Assembly (NCBI GenBank): GCA_963922685.1
Contig: CAWUJM010000003.1
Span: forward strand, 1-64,000
Reading direction: 5' to 3'
Source of the DNA: JAHDBG01 sp963922685
GTDB taxonomy: Bacteria > Pseudomonadota > Gammaproteobacteria > Chromatiales > Chromatiaceae
Length of the DNA: 64,000 nt
Position 1 is the first letter of the stretch; each line of letters starts with the position of its first letter. Positions 1 through 8,633 of this stretch are shown here, piece after piece. The notes beneath the pieces were generated by a model. The model saw nothing but the letters and a program-made list of their open reading frames with translations. It was not told where the DNA came from and did no database searches. Made by a program: the position numbers and the translations under genes.

Positions 1-13
1 TCGCGGAATCCAT
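1..13. repeat. Edge fragment of REP-like repeat
   Basis: The first bases (TCGCGGAATCCAT) match the right part of a REP-like intergenic repeat seen in full near 29316-29357 (TCATTCCGCGCGAAG, then TCGCGGAATCCAT). Related sequence lies at 39868-40003 and 56783-56810. Only the end of this copy is inside the window. Confidence 0.5.
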
Positions 14-170
14 GGCACCAGGGATCGGATTGGACAGATTGGCAGCCAATCAGAACGCCTGGTCGCAGAAGTGCTGCCGGAGCATGGGCCATCCTGGCAA
101 AGTTTGCCATACCACGGTGTCATTCTGGTGGGAATAACCACGAGGGTGGTTGTGCCACCTGACTCACAGA

Positions 171-283
171 GCGTTACCCGTCAGGGGCTGCGCCGAGGGC
201 GTCTGCGGCCATGGATGGCCGCAGCCGAGCCCCCATGGACGGGTATTCCGGCGACCCTCGGCGCAGCCCCTGACGGGTAACGC
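171..283 (-). repeat. Variable-arm palindromic element, copy A
   Basis: Perfect 21-bp inverted arms (171-191 and 263-283, GCGTTACCCGTCAGGGGCTGC and its complement) enclose a core of about 71 bp. The core is the reverse complement of the cores of copies at 11562, 29157 and 30841. It contains its own hairpin (CTGCGGCC...GGCCGCAG) and closing CCGAGGG/CCCTCGG halves. The arm sequence is unlike that of the other copies although each copy pairs perfectly with itself. The conserved right-hand flank is the same as that of the 30841 copy, so the core is inverted relative to that flank. Confidence 0.85.
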
Positions 284-292
284 CGAAACGAA

Positions 293-398
293 TTTTATGT
301 GCCCCAGCTAATACGCTACATCAGTTTGAATCACACCCCGGCAACAAGCTGAGCGTATTACATACAATGGTATGAATTAATTGATAGATCGCCTGACT
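293..398 (+). repeat. Dispersed 106-bp repeat, copy 1 (selO leader)
   Basis: This block, from TTTTATGTGCCCCAGCT to GATCGCCTGACT, is nearly identical to 30954-31059, with the same length and only scattered substitutions. It includes the inner end sequence ACATCAGTTTGAAT (318-331) that also bounds the other palindromic elements. The repeat runs directly into the selO start codon, so it forms the 5' leader of that gene. A TACAAT box lies in it and corresponds to TATAAT in copy 2, so it could carry a -10 element. That is inference. Confidence 0.8.
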
Positions 399-1886
399 AT
401 GCACCACAGCCTTCATACCCTGACCTTCGACAATCGCTTTGCCCGGCTGCCAGACGATTTTCACACCCGGGTACAGCCGACCCCGCTGCCAGACCCGTAT
501 CTGATCAGTTACAGCCCGACTGTGGCTGACCTGCTGGCACTGAGCCCAGCAGTATTTGATCGGCCGGACACCCTGCAGATACTTGCCGGCAACCAGACCC
601 TGCCAGCGATGCAACCCCTGGCCATGTTATACGCCGGGCATCAGTTCGGACATTATGTCCCACAACTGGGCGATGGTCGTGCCCTGCTGCTGGGCGAAGT
701 CCGCACTGCCGGGCAACACCAGGCCTGGCACCTGAAGGGTGCTGGTGTCACACCCTATTCGCGCCATGCTGACGGACGTGCCGTACTGCGTTCCAGCATC
801 CGCGAATACCTCGCCTCAGAGGCGATGGCTGGGCTCGGTATCCCGACTACCCGTGCGCTCAGCCTGGTCGGCAGCCCGCAACCGGTATATCGTGAACAAC
901 CTGAGACGGCTGCAACCGTACTGCGTCTGGCCCCCGGCTTTGTTCGCTTCGGCAATTTTGAAATATTTTATTACCGGCAACAACCGCAACACCTGAAGAC
1001 ACTCGCAGACTATGTCATCCGGCATGACTATCCGGCACTGGCCGGGCAGCCACAACCCTACCTGGCATTCCTGCAGACGGTGCTTAACCGCACCGCAGAC
1101 CTGATCGCGGCCTGGCAACTGGTCGGTTTTGCGCATGGCGTCCTGAACACAGATAATATGTCGATACTGGGTCTGACGCTGGACTATGGTCCGTATGGTT
1201 TTCTGGATCAGTATGATCCGGACTTCATCTGCAACCACACAGATCAGACCGGACGCTATGCATTCAGTGCGCAACCTGACATTGGCCTGTGGAACCTGCA
1301 CTGTCTGGCGCAGGCCCTGCTGCCGCTGCTGGGCCCGGAACCGGATGCCGCGGCAGAGCAGGCCAGGGCAGTCCTGCAGGCCTATACACCCAAGCTGCAA
1401 CGTTGCTATGCCACAGGCATGCAGCACAAGCTGGGGCTTGTCACACACCAGACTGACGATGCGACACTCAGTGCCGATCTGCTGACCCTGCTGCACACAC
1501 AACAGGTTGATTACACCTGCTTTTTTCGTCAGCTATCATACCTGACGCAGGCTCAGATGCAGCAGCCAGACACGCCCGTGCATCAACTCTGCCGCGAACC
1601 TGCTGCCTGTACGGCCTGGCTCACGCGCTACCGGCAGCGTCTGCAGGCCGAGCACAGCGATGACACCAGTCGCCAGATCCGGATGCAGCAACATAATCCG
1701 AAATATATTCTGCGCAACTATCTGGCACAGCAGGCAATCAGCCAGGCGGAACACGGTGACTTCAGTCTGATCAACCGGTTACTGATGGTGCTGACCAGTC
1801 CCTTTGCCGAACATCCGGTCGAAGACGCACTTGCCAGCCCGCCACCTGCCTGGGCCGGAGAAATCGTCGTCAGTTGTTCTTCATAG
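399..1886 (+). CDS. selO: Protein adenylyltransferase SelO (YdiU/UPF0061 family)
   Basis: SelO is a pseudokinase-fold enzyme that transfers AMP from ATP to Ser/Thr/Tyr of target proteins and is linked to redox stress. Family motifs are clear: AGHQFG, LKGAGVTPYSR (about residues 112-122), DGRAVLRSSIREY, HGVLNTDNMSILG (about 246-258) and YGPYGFLDQYDP. Length is about 495 aa, normal for bacterial SelO. A longer frame begins with TTG at 381, but that codon lies in the upstream dispersed repeat. The ATG at 399 gives the usual N-terminus, so I chose it. There is no C-terminal selenocysteine, as is normal for bacteria. Nothing downstream is close enough to be an obvious operon partner. Identification is firm. 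Confidence 0.95.
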   Translation: MHHSLHTLTFDNRFARLPDDFHTRVQPTPLPDPYLISYSPTVADLLALSPAVFDRPDTLQILAGNQTLPAMQPLAMLYAGHQFGHYVPQLGDGRALLLGEVRTAGQHQAWHLKGAGVTPYSRHADGRAVLRSSIREYLASEAMAGLGIPTTRALSLVGSPQPVYREQPETAATVLRLAPGFVRFGNFEIFYYRQQPQHLKTLADYVIRHDYPALAGQPQPYLAFLQTVLNRTADLIAAWQLVGFAHGVLNTDNMSILGLTLDYGPYGFLDQYDPDFICNHTDQTGRYAFSAQPDIGLWNLHCLAQALLPLLGPEPDAAAEQARAVLQAYTPKLQRCYATGMQHKLGLVTHQTDDATLSADLLTLLHTQQVDYTCFFRQLSYLTQAQMQQPDTPVHQLCREPAACTAWLTRYRQRLQAEHSDDTSRQIRMQQHNPKYILRNYLAQQAISQAEHGDFSLINRLLMVLTSPFAEHPVEDALASPPPAWAGEIVVSCSS

Positions 1887-2002
1887 CACTGTCAGTATGA
1901 CCTGATTTTTCTTCTGAAACGCTGATGGGGCTATTCAGGAAGATCGGCAAAAATAGTTTGTTTAACAGGTCTGTGTGTCACTACAGTCAATAAAGGATAT
2001 GT

Positions 2003-4096
2003 ATGTGGATTGAGCTGGCAGCACTCAGTGCAGGTGCGATTGGTTATGGTGTGCGGCGGCGGCATCGCCTGCTGCAGCCCGGCACTGAAAAATTACCGGC
2101 ATCGCGTTTTCGTGTGCAGCAACTATGGCGTGATATCCGCGATGCGATACAGGCAACGGGTCGCAGGCAGCTACAGAGTGAGATTGATCCGGCGTTGCAG
2201 GCCCGGCTGGATAAGGAACAGCAGCGTGCGAAGCGTAATCAGAAGCTGTCTGTGGGTGCCATGGGAATTGCCGTTATCGGAATTTATGTCCCGGTGTTGA
2301 ACCTGTTCGCGGCAGCTGCATTGATTTATCTGTCGCGTGAAACCTTTAAGCTCATCTGGAAGGATTTTCAGCGTGGTCATTACCTGAGTGTTTATCTGCT
2401 CGGATTGGTGGCAATGTTCGGTATGATTGTGACCAATCACATGGTGTTAGCCGCATTTACCGGTGTGATTGGTGGATTTTTCGCGCGTATCATCAACCGG
2501 CTGGAACAGGTTTCGCACCACCAGCTGATCAATGTGTTCGGCGATCAGCCAGAACAGATCTGGGTTCTGGCAAACGGGGTAGAGACGCAGATCCCGTTTC
2601 AGGAATTGCAGGTTGGTGATCAGGTCATTGTGCGTCCGGGTGAAGTCATCCCGATTGATGGCATTATCGGAGAGGGTGAAGGTCAGGTGGATCAGCATGT
2701 TCTGACCGGTGAGAGTCAGTCAGCAGAAAAAACACCTGGCGATGAAGTATTTGCAGCAACTCTGTTATTATCCGGTCGGTTACTGGTCAGGGTGCAGACC
2801 ACCGGGAATGCGACTTTAGCAGCCAGGATTGGCGATGTTCTGAACCAGACCGAAAGTTATAAAGAAAAACTGACAACGCGCGGGCGAAAGATAGCGGATC
2901 GTTTTTTACCGGTTTCGATGGGCCTGAGTGCGATTACTCTGTCGATCTTAGGTCCCAATGCCGCGCTGGCTACGATGTGGGCAAAACCGGGTGGCATTAT
3001 GGCACCACTGGGTTCACTCAGCGTGGTGAATTATCTGCAGATATTGTCACGGCATAACATCCTGGTGAAGGATGGTCGGATATTTGAACTGTTGCGGGAT
3101 GTTGATACGGTCGTGTTTGACAAGACTGGCACCCTGACACTGGAACAACCGACAGTCAGTGATATTCAGGTCTGTGGTAACTATAGTACGACCGATGTGC
3201 TGCGTTATGCGGCGATTGCCGAACACCGCCAACCACATCCGGTCGCCAGGGCAATTCTGGCCAGGGCAGCCAATGAACAACTTGTTCTGCCGACACCGGA
3301 TGCAGCACACTATAATCCGGGCTATGGCATACAGGTGCAGTGTGCCGGTGATCTGATTCAGGTTGGCAGTGCGCGCTTTCTGCAACAGGCGGAGATCATG
3401 CTGCCGGAGACATTGCAGAACTTACAGGCAGATGCTGATACGCAGGGTCACACACTGATCTGTGTTGCCGTCAACCAGGTACTGGCCGGGGTGCTGGTAT
3501 TGCAGCCGACGATTCGTCCGGAGGCACACGAAGTGATCTCGTTTCTGCAGCAGCGTGACATACAGTTGTATATTATTTCAGGAGATCATGTCGGGCCGAC
3601 CCGCAGTCTGGCAGAAGCACTGGGTATTCGGCATTATTTTGCAGATGTGCTGCCGGAGAATAAGGCAGATTATGTCAGACAGCTGAAGGAACAGGGGCAC
3701 TTTGTGTGTTTCGTCGGCGATGGCATCAACGATGCGATTGCGTTGAAGACAGCACAGGTGTCTTTATCGTTGCGTGGTGCGTCAGGTGCAGCGACTGATA
3801 CAGCTCAGGTTGTGATGATGGACGGTACCCTGCAGAAGATGCCGGAACTGTTCCGTCTGGCAGATGATTTTGAACAGACGATGCAGAAGAATCTGGCAAT
3901 CAGCTTTATCCCTGGTATCTTTACGATTGCCGGGATTTATCTGCTGCATTTTGGTATAGCAGTCAGCATGGCACTGTTTTATCTGGCCTGCTTTGCAGGC
4001 CTGGGTAATATCTTATGGCCTCTGATCAAATATCAGGAAACTCCGCAGTTACCCCGGCCCTCACATCAGTCTGAGTCACCCCCTGTTGCAGAATGA
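2003..4096 (+). CDS. Heavy-metal P1B-type ATPase lacking the CPx motif
   Basis: This is a membrane cation-transporting ATPase of the P1B fold. TGES is at 235-238, the phosphorylated Asp is in DKTGTLT (D373), the HP motif is at 412-413 and GDGIND is at about 572-577. There is no N-terminal GMTCAAC or histidine-rich metal-binding domain; instead a basic cytosolic N-terminus precedes a TM pair near residues 88-110. The membrane helix before the P-domain, where CPC/CPH/SPC is expected, reads GPNAALATMWAKPGGIMAPL, with no cysteine at the metal site. Substrate therefore cannot be inferred, and a copper call would be unsafe. AAAGGA just upstream supports the start. There is no metal regulator or chaperone alongside. 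Confidence 0.85.
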   Translation: MWIELAALSAGAIGYGVRRRHRLLQPGTEKLPASRFRVQQLWRDIRDAIQATGRRQLQSEIDPALQARLDKEQQRAKRNQKLSVGAMGIAVIGIYVPVLNLFAAAALIYLSRETFKLIWKDFQRGHYLSVYLLGLVAMFGMIVTNHMVLAAFTGVIGGFFARIINRLEQVSHHQLINVFGDQPEQIWVLANGVETQIPFQELQVGDQVIVRPGEVIPIDGIIGEGEGQVDQHVLTGESQSAEKTPGDEVFAATLLLSGRLLVRVQTTGNATLAARIGDVLNQTESYKEKLTTRGRKIADRFLPVSMGLSAITLSILGPNAALATMWAKPGGIMAPLGSLSVVNYLQILSRHNILVKDGRIFELLRDVDTVVFDKTGTLTLEQPTVSDIQVCGNYSTTDVLRYAAIAEHRQPHPVARAILARAANEQLVLPTPDAAHYNPGYGIQVQCAGDLIQVGSARFLQQAEIMLPETLQNLQADADTQGHTLICVAVNQVLAGVLVLQPTIRPEAHEVISFLQQRDIQLYIISGDHVGPTRSLAEALGIRHYFADVLPENKADYVRQLKEQGHFVCFVGDGINDAIALKTAQVSLSLRGASGAATDTAQVVMMDGTLQKMPELFRLADDFEQTMQKNLAISFIPGIFTIAGIYLLHFGIAVSMALFYLACFAGLGNILWPLIKYQETPQLPRPSHQSESPPVAE

Positions 4097-4233
4097 GAAT
4101 CAGATACTGATATGCCTGACAACATCTTCAAAATCCGGCTCTGGCTGAAATGATTTCCCTGTTTTTTTATTTCCAATTAATTTACGTAGAAGCACACTTC
4201 TGAATCACTACCAGTCGGCGGAATATTCATACT

Positions 4234-5232
4234 ATGGCAAATCACCTTGAACAGGTGTATTTTCACGCCAGCCAGTTTCCGGACCGGGTCGCATACGAAT
4301 ATACACAGAGCTTTATCCAACGTTGTATTAATCATAAGTTTCATTACCATACCACACAACAAAGCCAACAATGGCTGCGCCTGCACGACGCCTATTCTCC
4401 GACGCAGCAAAGCCCGGATTATCACCGGGCTTACGAACAGTGCCTGCATGCAGCACTGGACTCACTCCGACAGGACCAGTTTGATTTAATCGGCCTGGGT
4501 TGTGGTGGCGGAGAAAAGGAGGTATTGCTACATAACCTGCTGGCTGACAGGCCGGTCTCAATGGTCAGTTATTACCCGGTAGATGTCAGTCATGCACTGG
4601 CTATTACAGCAGCCCGGAAAATGCGCCGGGAATACCCTGATTTATCTGTTCAGTCGATGGTATGCGATCTGCTGCATGCGGATGACCTGATCTCTTATAT
4701 GCCGCGTGGTGGCGCAGCCCGCTTAATCACATTTTTCGGTATGATCCCCAATTTTACCCCTGCAACGATATTGCCTATACTGAATCAGTTTTTATCGCCG
4801 GGAGATCTGTTACTCTTCAGTGCCAATCTGACACCGGGTGACGATTATGCTCTGGGCATGAAATCTGTCTTACCACAATACAATAATACAGAGACCCGAA
4901 CCTGGCTGATGAGTGTTTTACATGACGCAGGGATCAGCAACCGGGATGGTGATATCACCGTCACTATTGACAGTGACACGGCACAGCAGCCGGATATAAC
5001 GCTGAAAAAGATCACGGCTTATTTCACGGTCAGGCAATCTGTCAGGCTGACCATAAATGGCCAGGTGATCCACTGGCAACCCAAAGAACGGGTGCAATTG
5101 TTCTTTTCTTACCGTTATACCACACCGCTGGTCAGGACATATCTGAATAAATACGGCATTGAGGTGCTGGATAACTGGGAATTTAATAATCAGGAAGAAG
5201 GACTGTATCTTTGCCGCAAGACCGGCAGTTAA
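4234..5232 (+). CDS. EgtD-like SAM-dependent methyltransferase
   Basis: The protein resembles L-histidine N-alpha-methyltransferase (EgtD, Methyltransf_33), which makes hercynine by three SAM-dependent methylations in ergothioneine biosynthesis. Visible motifs are GLGCGGGEKE (about 87-96, SAM loop), YYPVDVS (113-119, equivalent to YVPVDIS) and LITFFGMIPNFTP (equivalent to LGSTIGNF). Length of 332 aa fits. The glycine-rich loop and the IPNFTP segment differ from typical EgtD, so substrate specificity may differ. No egtB-like sulfoxide synthase lies nearby. It ends 4 bp inside the convergent FolP-like gene. Confidence 0.7.
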   Translation: MANHLEQVYFHASQFPDRVAYEYTQSFIQRCINHKFHYHTTQQSQQWLRLHDAYSPTQQSPDYHRAYEQCLHAALDSLRQDQFDLIGLGCGGGEKEVLLHNLLADRPVSMVSYYPVDVSHALAITAARKMRREYPDLSVQSMVCDLLHADDLISYMPRGGAARLITFFGMIPNFTPATILPILNQFLSPGDLLLFSANLTPGDDYALGMKSVLPQYNNTETRTWLMSVLHDAGISNRDGDITVTIDSDTAQQPDITLKKITAYFTVRQSVRLTINGQVIHWQPKERVQLFFSYRYTTPLVRTYLNKYGIEVLDNWEFNNQEEGLYLCRKTGS

Positions 5233-6122
5233 TAAATATGCAACGTATCCAGCACAGCCTTTACCTTAGCCACTTCATGGGTGCGCACTAAATCGGTTTT
5301 CCCCAGCGTTGCCAGAACAGCAAAGAATGGCTCTGCGGTTCTGACCTCTTCACCAAAATGCTCAAACGCATGCGGCAATGCCTGACAGACCGGAAACCCT
5401 AATTGACGCAGCCGGAACCCGGTCAGAAAGGTACGCATCTGGAACCGGATACGTTCATCACTATCCTGCAGGTTTTTATAATAAAATCCCAGACCGGCAT
5501 CGATAAAGATTTTGCGAACACCGGCACTGGTCGCCATATCAATCTGCCGGGCAAAATAATCATACATCACCTGCACCGGATCGGAACTCAGAGCAACCGT
5601 ATCCACATCCCGGACATTTCTGCCCTGCACAAAGCAGATAATCACCCCGGCATCATGCTCTGCCACCTGTTGATAAATTGCCTCTGAACCTGCTGAACCG
5701 GTCAGGTTAATCACAGCCGCACCCGCTTCCAGACAGACTCTGGCAACACCCGGATGATAAGTTTCCACTGAAGTTGCCACACCCTGCTGGTGCAGTGTTG
5801 TCAGCAAGGGCAGAATGTGGTCCTGCTGTTGTTCAGCAGAGGCCAGCTCAGCCTGCGGCAGAGTGGATTCAGCACCGATATCCACCAGATGTGCACCCTG
5901 CGCTTGCAGGGTCAGGCTGCGGCGTATGGCCTGCTCCGGGTTGACACACACACTTTCCCGATACCAGGAATCAGACGATAAATTGACCACGCCCATGATG
6001 GCTTGTGTACGATTGAAATCAACATACTGATCACCTATCGCAAAACTTTCAACACGGGCATCCCAGTCAGACTGGTATTGCTGGTAAATGTGATACAGTT
6101 CATCCAGCGTCAGCATAGACAC
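5229..6122 (-). CDS. Dihydropteroate synthase-like (pterin-binding) protein
   Basis: This is a TIM-barrel pterin-binding protein related to FolP. Family motifs are IMGVVNLSSDSWY (42-54, FolP IMGxLNxTPDSF), GAHLVDIGAEST (76-87), an ETYHPGVARVCLEAGA segment, and FIDAGLGF. These are recognisable but altered: TPDSF has become SSDSW. It is probably a paralogue rather than the housekeeping FolP, and synthase activity is uncertain. It is the last gene of a minus-strand run, 20 bp after an SDR gene, which suggests a shared substrate. There is an N-terminal extension of about 40 residues. Length 297 aa. Confidence 0.75.
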   Translation of the reverse strand: MSMLTLDELYHIYQQYQSDWDARVESFAIGDQYVDFNRTQAIMGVVNLSSDSWYRESVCVNPEQAIRRSLTLQAQGAHLVDIGAESTLPQAELASAEQQQDHILPLLTTLHQQGVATSVETYHPGVARVCLEAGAAVINLTGSAGSEAIYQQVAEHDAGVIICFVQGRNVRDVDTVALSSDPVQVMYDYFARQIDMATSAGVRKIFIDAGLGFYYKNLQDSDERIRFQMRTFLTGFRLRQLGFPVCQALPHAFEHFGEEVRTAEPFFAVLATLGKTDLVRTHEVAKVKAVLDTLHIY

Positions 6123-6142
6123 GACTCCTGTCAGTCTGAATG

Positions 6143-6919
6143 CTACAGGTTCCAGGCACCGGCAACTTCCAGTACCTGCCCGGTAATATAATCAGCTTCC
6201 GGATCCGTAAGGAACCGGACCGCCCGGGTAATATCTGCCATACTGGCCGGTCTGCCAGCAGGCAGTTGAGGCAGTTCACCCTGCCAGTCAGGGTCATATT
6301 CAAACGAATTCTCGGCAATACCGGGTGCGACAACATTGACTGTGATGCCGTCTGCAATCAGTTCCTGTGCCAGCGATCGGGTATAGATAATGACACCATG
6401 CTTGGCAATGATATAAGCAGCATTATCGCCGCCCGGACGCAGATGTTGTGCACTGGCAGCACCAATATTGATGATACGTCCGGCCCCCGCTGCCTGTAAA
6501 TGGCTGATGGCAGCTCGGGTAGTATAAAAAGTGGCATTCAGGTTAGAGTTCATAACCTCCTGCCATTGCTCAACAGTAGTGTCACTCGCCCGGCTGTGCA
6601 CAAAGTTGCCGACGTTGTTGATCAGCACCGATAACCCACCCAGTGTATCCGCCGCCTGATCCACCAGATCCTGCGCTGCTGTCGGCTGCGTGATATCGGC
6701 TGACAGGGCCACTGCTCTGACCCCGAATGCTGCAGCCTGATCGCACACCGTCTGAGCAGATTCCGCACTATTGCGGTAATGCACAACCAGATCGTACCCC
6801 TGTTCTGCCAGAGCCAGGGCAAGCGCACGACCGATACCAACCGCAGCACCTGTCACCAAGGCCTGCTTCGGTGTACCTGGAGTATCGTCTGGTGCTGATT
6901 TAAAGAGACGGGACATCAT
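6143..6919 (-). CDS. SDR-family NAD(P)-dependent oxidoreductase
   Basis: A classical short-chain dehydrogenase/reductase: the cofactor loop is TGAAVGIG (23-30), NNVGN follows at 101-105, and the catalytic residues are Ser156, Tyr169 and Lys173. The order and spacing are those of FabG-like enzymes. Pteridine reductases (FolM/PTR1) carry TGxxxRxG, which is absent here, yet the gene lies directly before a pterin-binding FolP-like gene. A role in pterin reduction is therefore possible but not shown. It starts 9 bp after the stop of the CcmI-like gene, in one transcription unit. Two adjacent ATG codons (6919 and 6916) can serve as start. Confidence 0.85.
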   Translation of the reverse strand: MMSRLFKSAPDDTPGTPKQALVTGAAVGIGRALALALAEQGYDLVVHYRNSAESAQTVCDQAAAFGVRAVALSADITQPTAAQDLVDQAADTLGGLSVLINNVGNFVHSRASDTTVEQWQEVMNSNLNATFYTTRAAISHLQAAGAGRIINIGAASAQHLRPGGDNAAYIIAKHGVIIYTRSLAQELIADGITVNVVAPGIAENSFEYDPDWQGELPQLPAGRPASMADITRAVRFLTDPEADYITGQVLEVAGAWNL

Positions 6920-6928
6920 GGTGACCCC

Positions 6929-7705
6929 TTATGGTCCGGCCACCAGTGTATCCAGTTGTGTCTGCAGGGCGGCCTGTGCCTCCGGTTGTTCCTGCAACAG
7001 CGGCAAAGCACGCTGCCAGTAGTCCCGCGCCTGTGAAATCTGATCACGTTGTCGTGCTGCCTGACCCAGCATCCAGAGGGCAGTTGAGCTGTCCGGTGCC
7101 AGTGACAGGGCCTGTTCCAGTAATGTCACCGCAAGATCAGGTACCTGACCCTGATTCTGCAGGGTTAATGCATCCGCCAGGGCAACCTTGGTGGTTGCCA
7201 CGGCATTCTGTTCATGTGCGGTGGTTAAGGCACGCACCGCTGCGTTATAACGACCCAGCTTCAGATAGGTACGACCCAGAATAAACCAGCCTTCTGCATT
7301 ATCCGGGTTATTCTCCAGATGCGTTACCAGCCGACTTATCAGGTCTTCGACATCAGATTGAGGCGGACTGACTGTAATCCGGGTGCTGGTATTCAGATGT
7401 TGTGGTGAGCCTGTCAGCAGATACAGGCTGACCGCACCCACCGGAATCAGGACCACCAGACCGACCAGAGTCAATCTGAAGTATCGGGTCCGCCAGAGGC
7501 TATGGCGAGTATCAGCTGGTCGGGAAACTGGTGCGCCTGTATCAGACGTCACCAGCTCCGGCGTAACGTCTTCGCCAGTCTGCTCCGGCGTTCCGGATGG
7601 CCTCTCTGTCGCTGATGGTCTGTCGCGGTGTTGCAGCAATCTGCGGATCAGAATGCCTGAAATAAGTACCAGAATCAGCGTAACGAGAGACACAAAATAA
7701 ATCAT
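6929..7705 (-). CDS. CcmI/CycH-like TPR membrane protein
   Basis: A membrane protein with one TM segment at residues 3-22, a Pro/Thr-rich cytoplasmic linker, a second TM at about 76-98, then TPR repeats (NAEGWFILGRTYLKLGRYNAA and SSTALWMLGQAARQR regions). This layout is that of CcmI/CycH, which presents apocytochrome c to the haem lyase. At 258 aa it is shorter than typical CcmI (about 400 aa) and lacks the long C-terminal part. A cytochrome c gene two places upstream in the same run supports a link. The rest of the ccm operon is not in the window. Confidence 0.7.
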   Translation of the reverse strand: MIYFVSLVTLILVLISGILIRRLLQHRDRPSATERPSGTPEQTGEDVTPELVTSDTGAPVSRPADTRHSLWRTRYFRLTLVGLVVLIPVGAVSLYLLTGSPQHLNTSTRITVSPPQSDVEDLISRLVTHLENNPDNAEGWFILGRTYLKLGRYNAAVRALTTAHEQNAVATTKVALADALTLQNQGQVPDLAVTLLEQALSLAPDSSTALWMLGQAARQRDQISQARDYWQRALPLLQEQPEAQAALQTQLDTLVAGP

Positions 7706-7710
7706 GGCAC

Positions 7711-8100
7711 TCAGCCAGGCAGGGTAACAGGCTCTGGCATCGGCCAGTCAGGTGCACGATGTTCCACCACGACAGTGGTATAGATGCCACCACGAACGTT
7801 AAATTCGGCAGTCAGACGTAAATAACGCGGATCTAACAAAGCAATCAGATCATCTGAGATCTGATTTGTCATCGCTTCATGGAAACCGCCCTGATCCCGA
7901 TAGGACCACAGATATAACTTGAGCGATTTCAGTTCCACACATTGCTGATCCGGCACATAAGCCAGGTGCAGGGTGGCAAAATCAGGCTGGCCGGTCTTCG
8001 GACACAGACAGGTAAATTCAGGCAACCGCATACGGATGGTGTAATCACGCTGCGGTTGCGGATTGGAAAAGGTTTCCAGCCGGGCAGCCGGTCCGGTCAT
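7711..8100 (-). CDS. queF: preQ1 synthase QueF (7-cyano-7-deazaguanine reductase)
   Basis: QueF reduces preQ0 to preQ1 with NADPH in queuosine tRNA modification. The sequence carries EFTCLCPKTGQPDFA, with nucleophile Cys33 and proton donor Asp40, and the substrate-binding stretch ELKSLKLYLWSYRD, then FHEAMTN and EFNVRGGIYT. At 129 aa it is the short unimodular (YkvM-type) form. Its ATG overlaps the stop of the upstream cytochrome gene (ATGA at 8097-8100), indicating translational coupling. Identification is firm. Confidence 0.96.
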   Translation of the reverse strand: MTGPAARLETFSNPQPQRDYTIRMRLPEFTCLCPKTGQPDFATLHLAYVPDQQCVELKSLKLYLWSYRDQGGFHEAMTNQISDDLIALLDPRYLRLTAEFNVRGGIYTTVVVEHRAPDWPMPEPVTLPG

Positions 8101-8573
8101 TGCGGTAGCCCGCTGTTCGCCAGCATATCGTTGACTGCAGCCCGGATGTCGTCATCAGTCAGATTCGCAGCACCACCTCGCGCCGGCATCCCGCCTTTGC
8201 CGTTGATCGCATTCAGATACAGGCTGTCGATACCCGGTGCCAGACGGACTTCCCAGGCTGCCTGATCGCCGATCTTCGGTGCTCCCAGAATGCCACTGAT
8301 GTGGCAACTGTTACAGGCCTGCGCAACAATCTCTGCACCGGTTTTTGCTACGACAGGTGGTGCCGGGAGTTCCTGGCCGGCAATGCTGACCTGGGCGACC
8401 GGGGCGATACGGGCCTCTGTCTGTGCAGTCACGCGGGCAGCATCAGGATGTTTCGCCCGCAGCTCAGCAGAGACGGTATGCGCCACCATCAGAATACCGA
8501 TGGTAAAGGCGACCAGAACGCCGAGAATCACGAGAAACATGCGTAAAAAAGCAGCATCGTTTTGGGCAGACAC
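8097..8573 (-). CDS. Membrane-anchored monohaem cytochrome c (c5-like)
   Basis: An uncleaved N-terminal helix (about residues 11-32) anchors the protein to the inner membrane. A Pro/Ala-rich linker then leads to a class I cytochrome c domain with CNSCH (87-91) and axial Met129 in GKGGMPARGG. The pattern matches the cytochrome c5 family used in electron transfer to terminal oxidases. Length 158 aa. It sits between an RNB nuclease and queF and is coupled to queF by ATGA. Confidence 0.9.
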   Translation of the reverse strand: MSAQNDAAFLRMFLVILGVLVAFTIGILMVAHTVSAELRAKHPDAARVTAQTEARIAPVAQVSIAGQELPAPPVVAKTGAEIVAQACNSCHISGILGAPKIGDQAAWEVRLAPGIDSLYLNAINGKGGMPARGGAANLTDDDIRAAVNDMLANSGLPQ

Positions 8574-8633
8574 AGTCTTGAGTTCTCCGGTTAAGAGTCA
8601 GGTAATAAAAAAGTGTATTTTAGCAGACATAGC

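Noticed and set aside
171..283. Palindromes as integron attC sites
   Set aside because: Outer sequence is GCGTTA...TAACGC, the reverse of the RYYYAAC...GTTRRRY order, there is no integrase, and the cores are conserved, unlike attC.
816..1502. A 228-aa minus-strand frame inside selO
   Set aside because: It is a shadow of a well-matched SelO coding frame.
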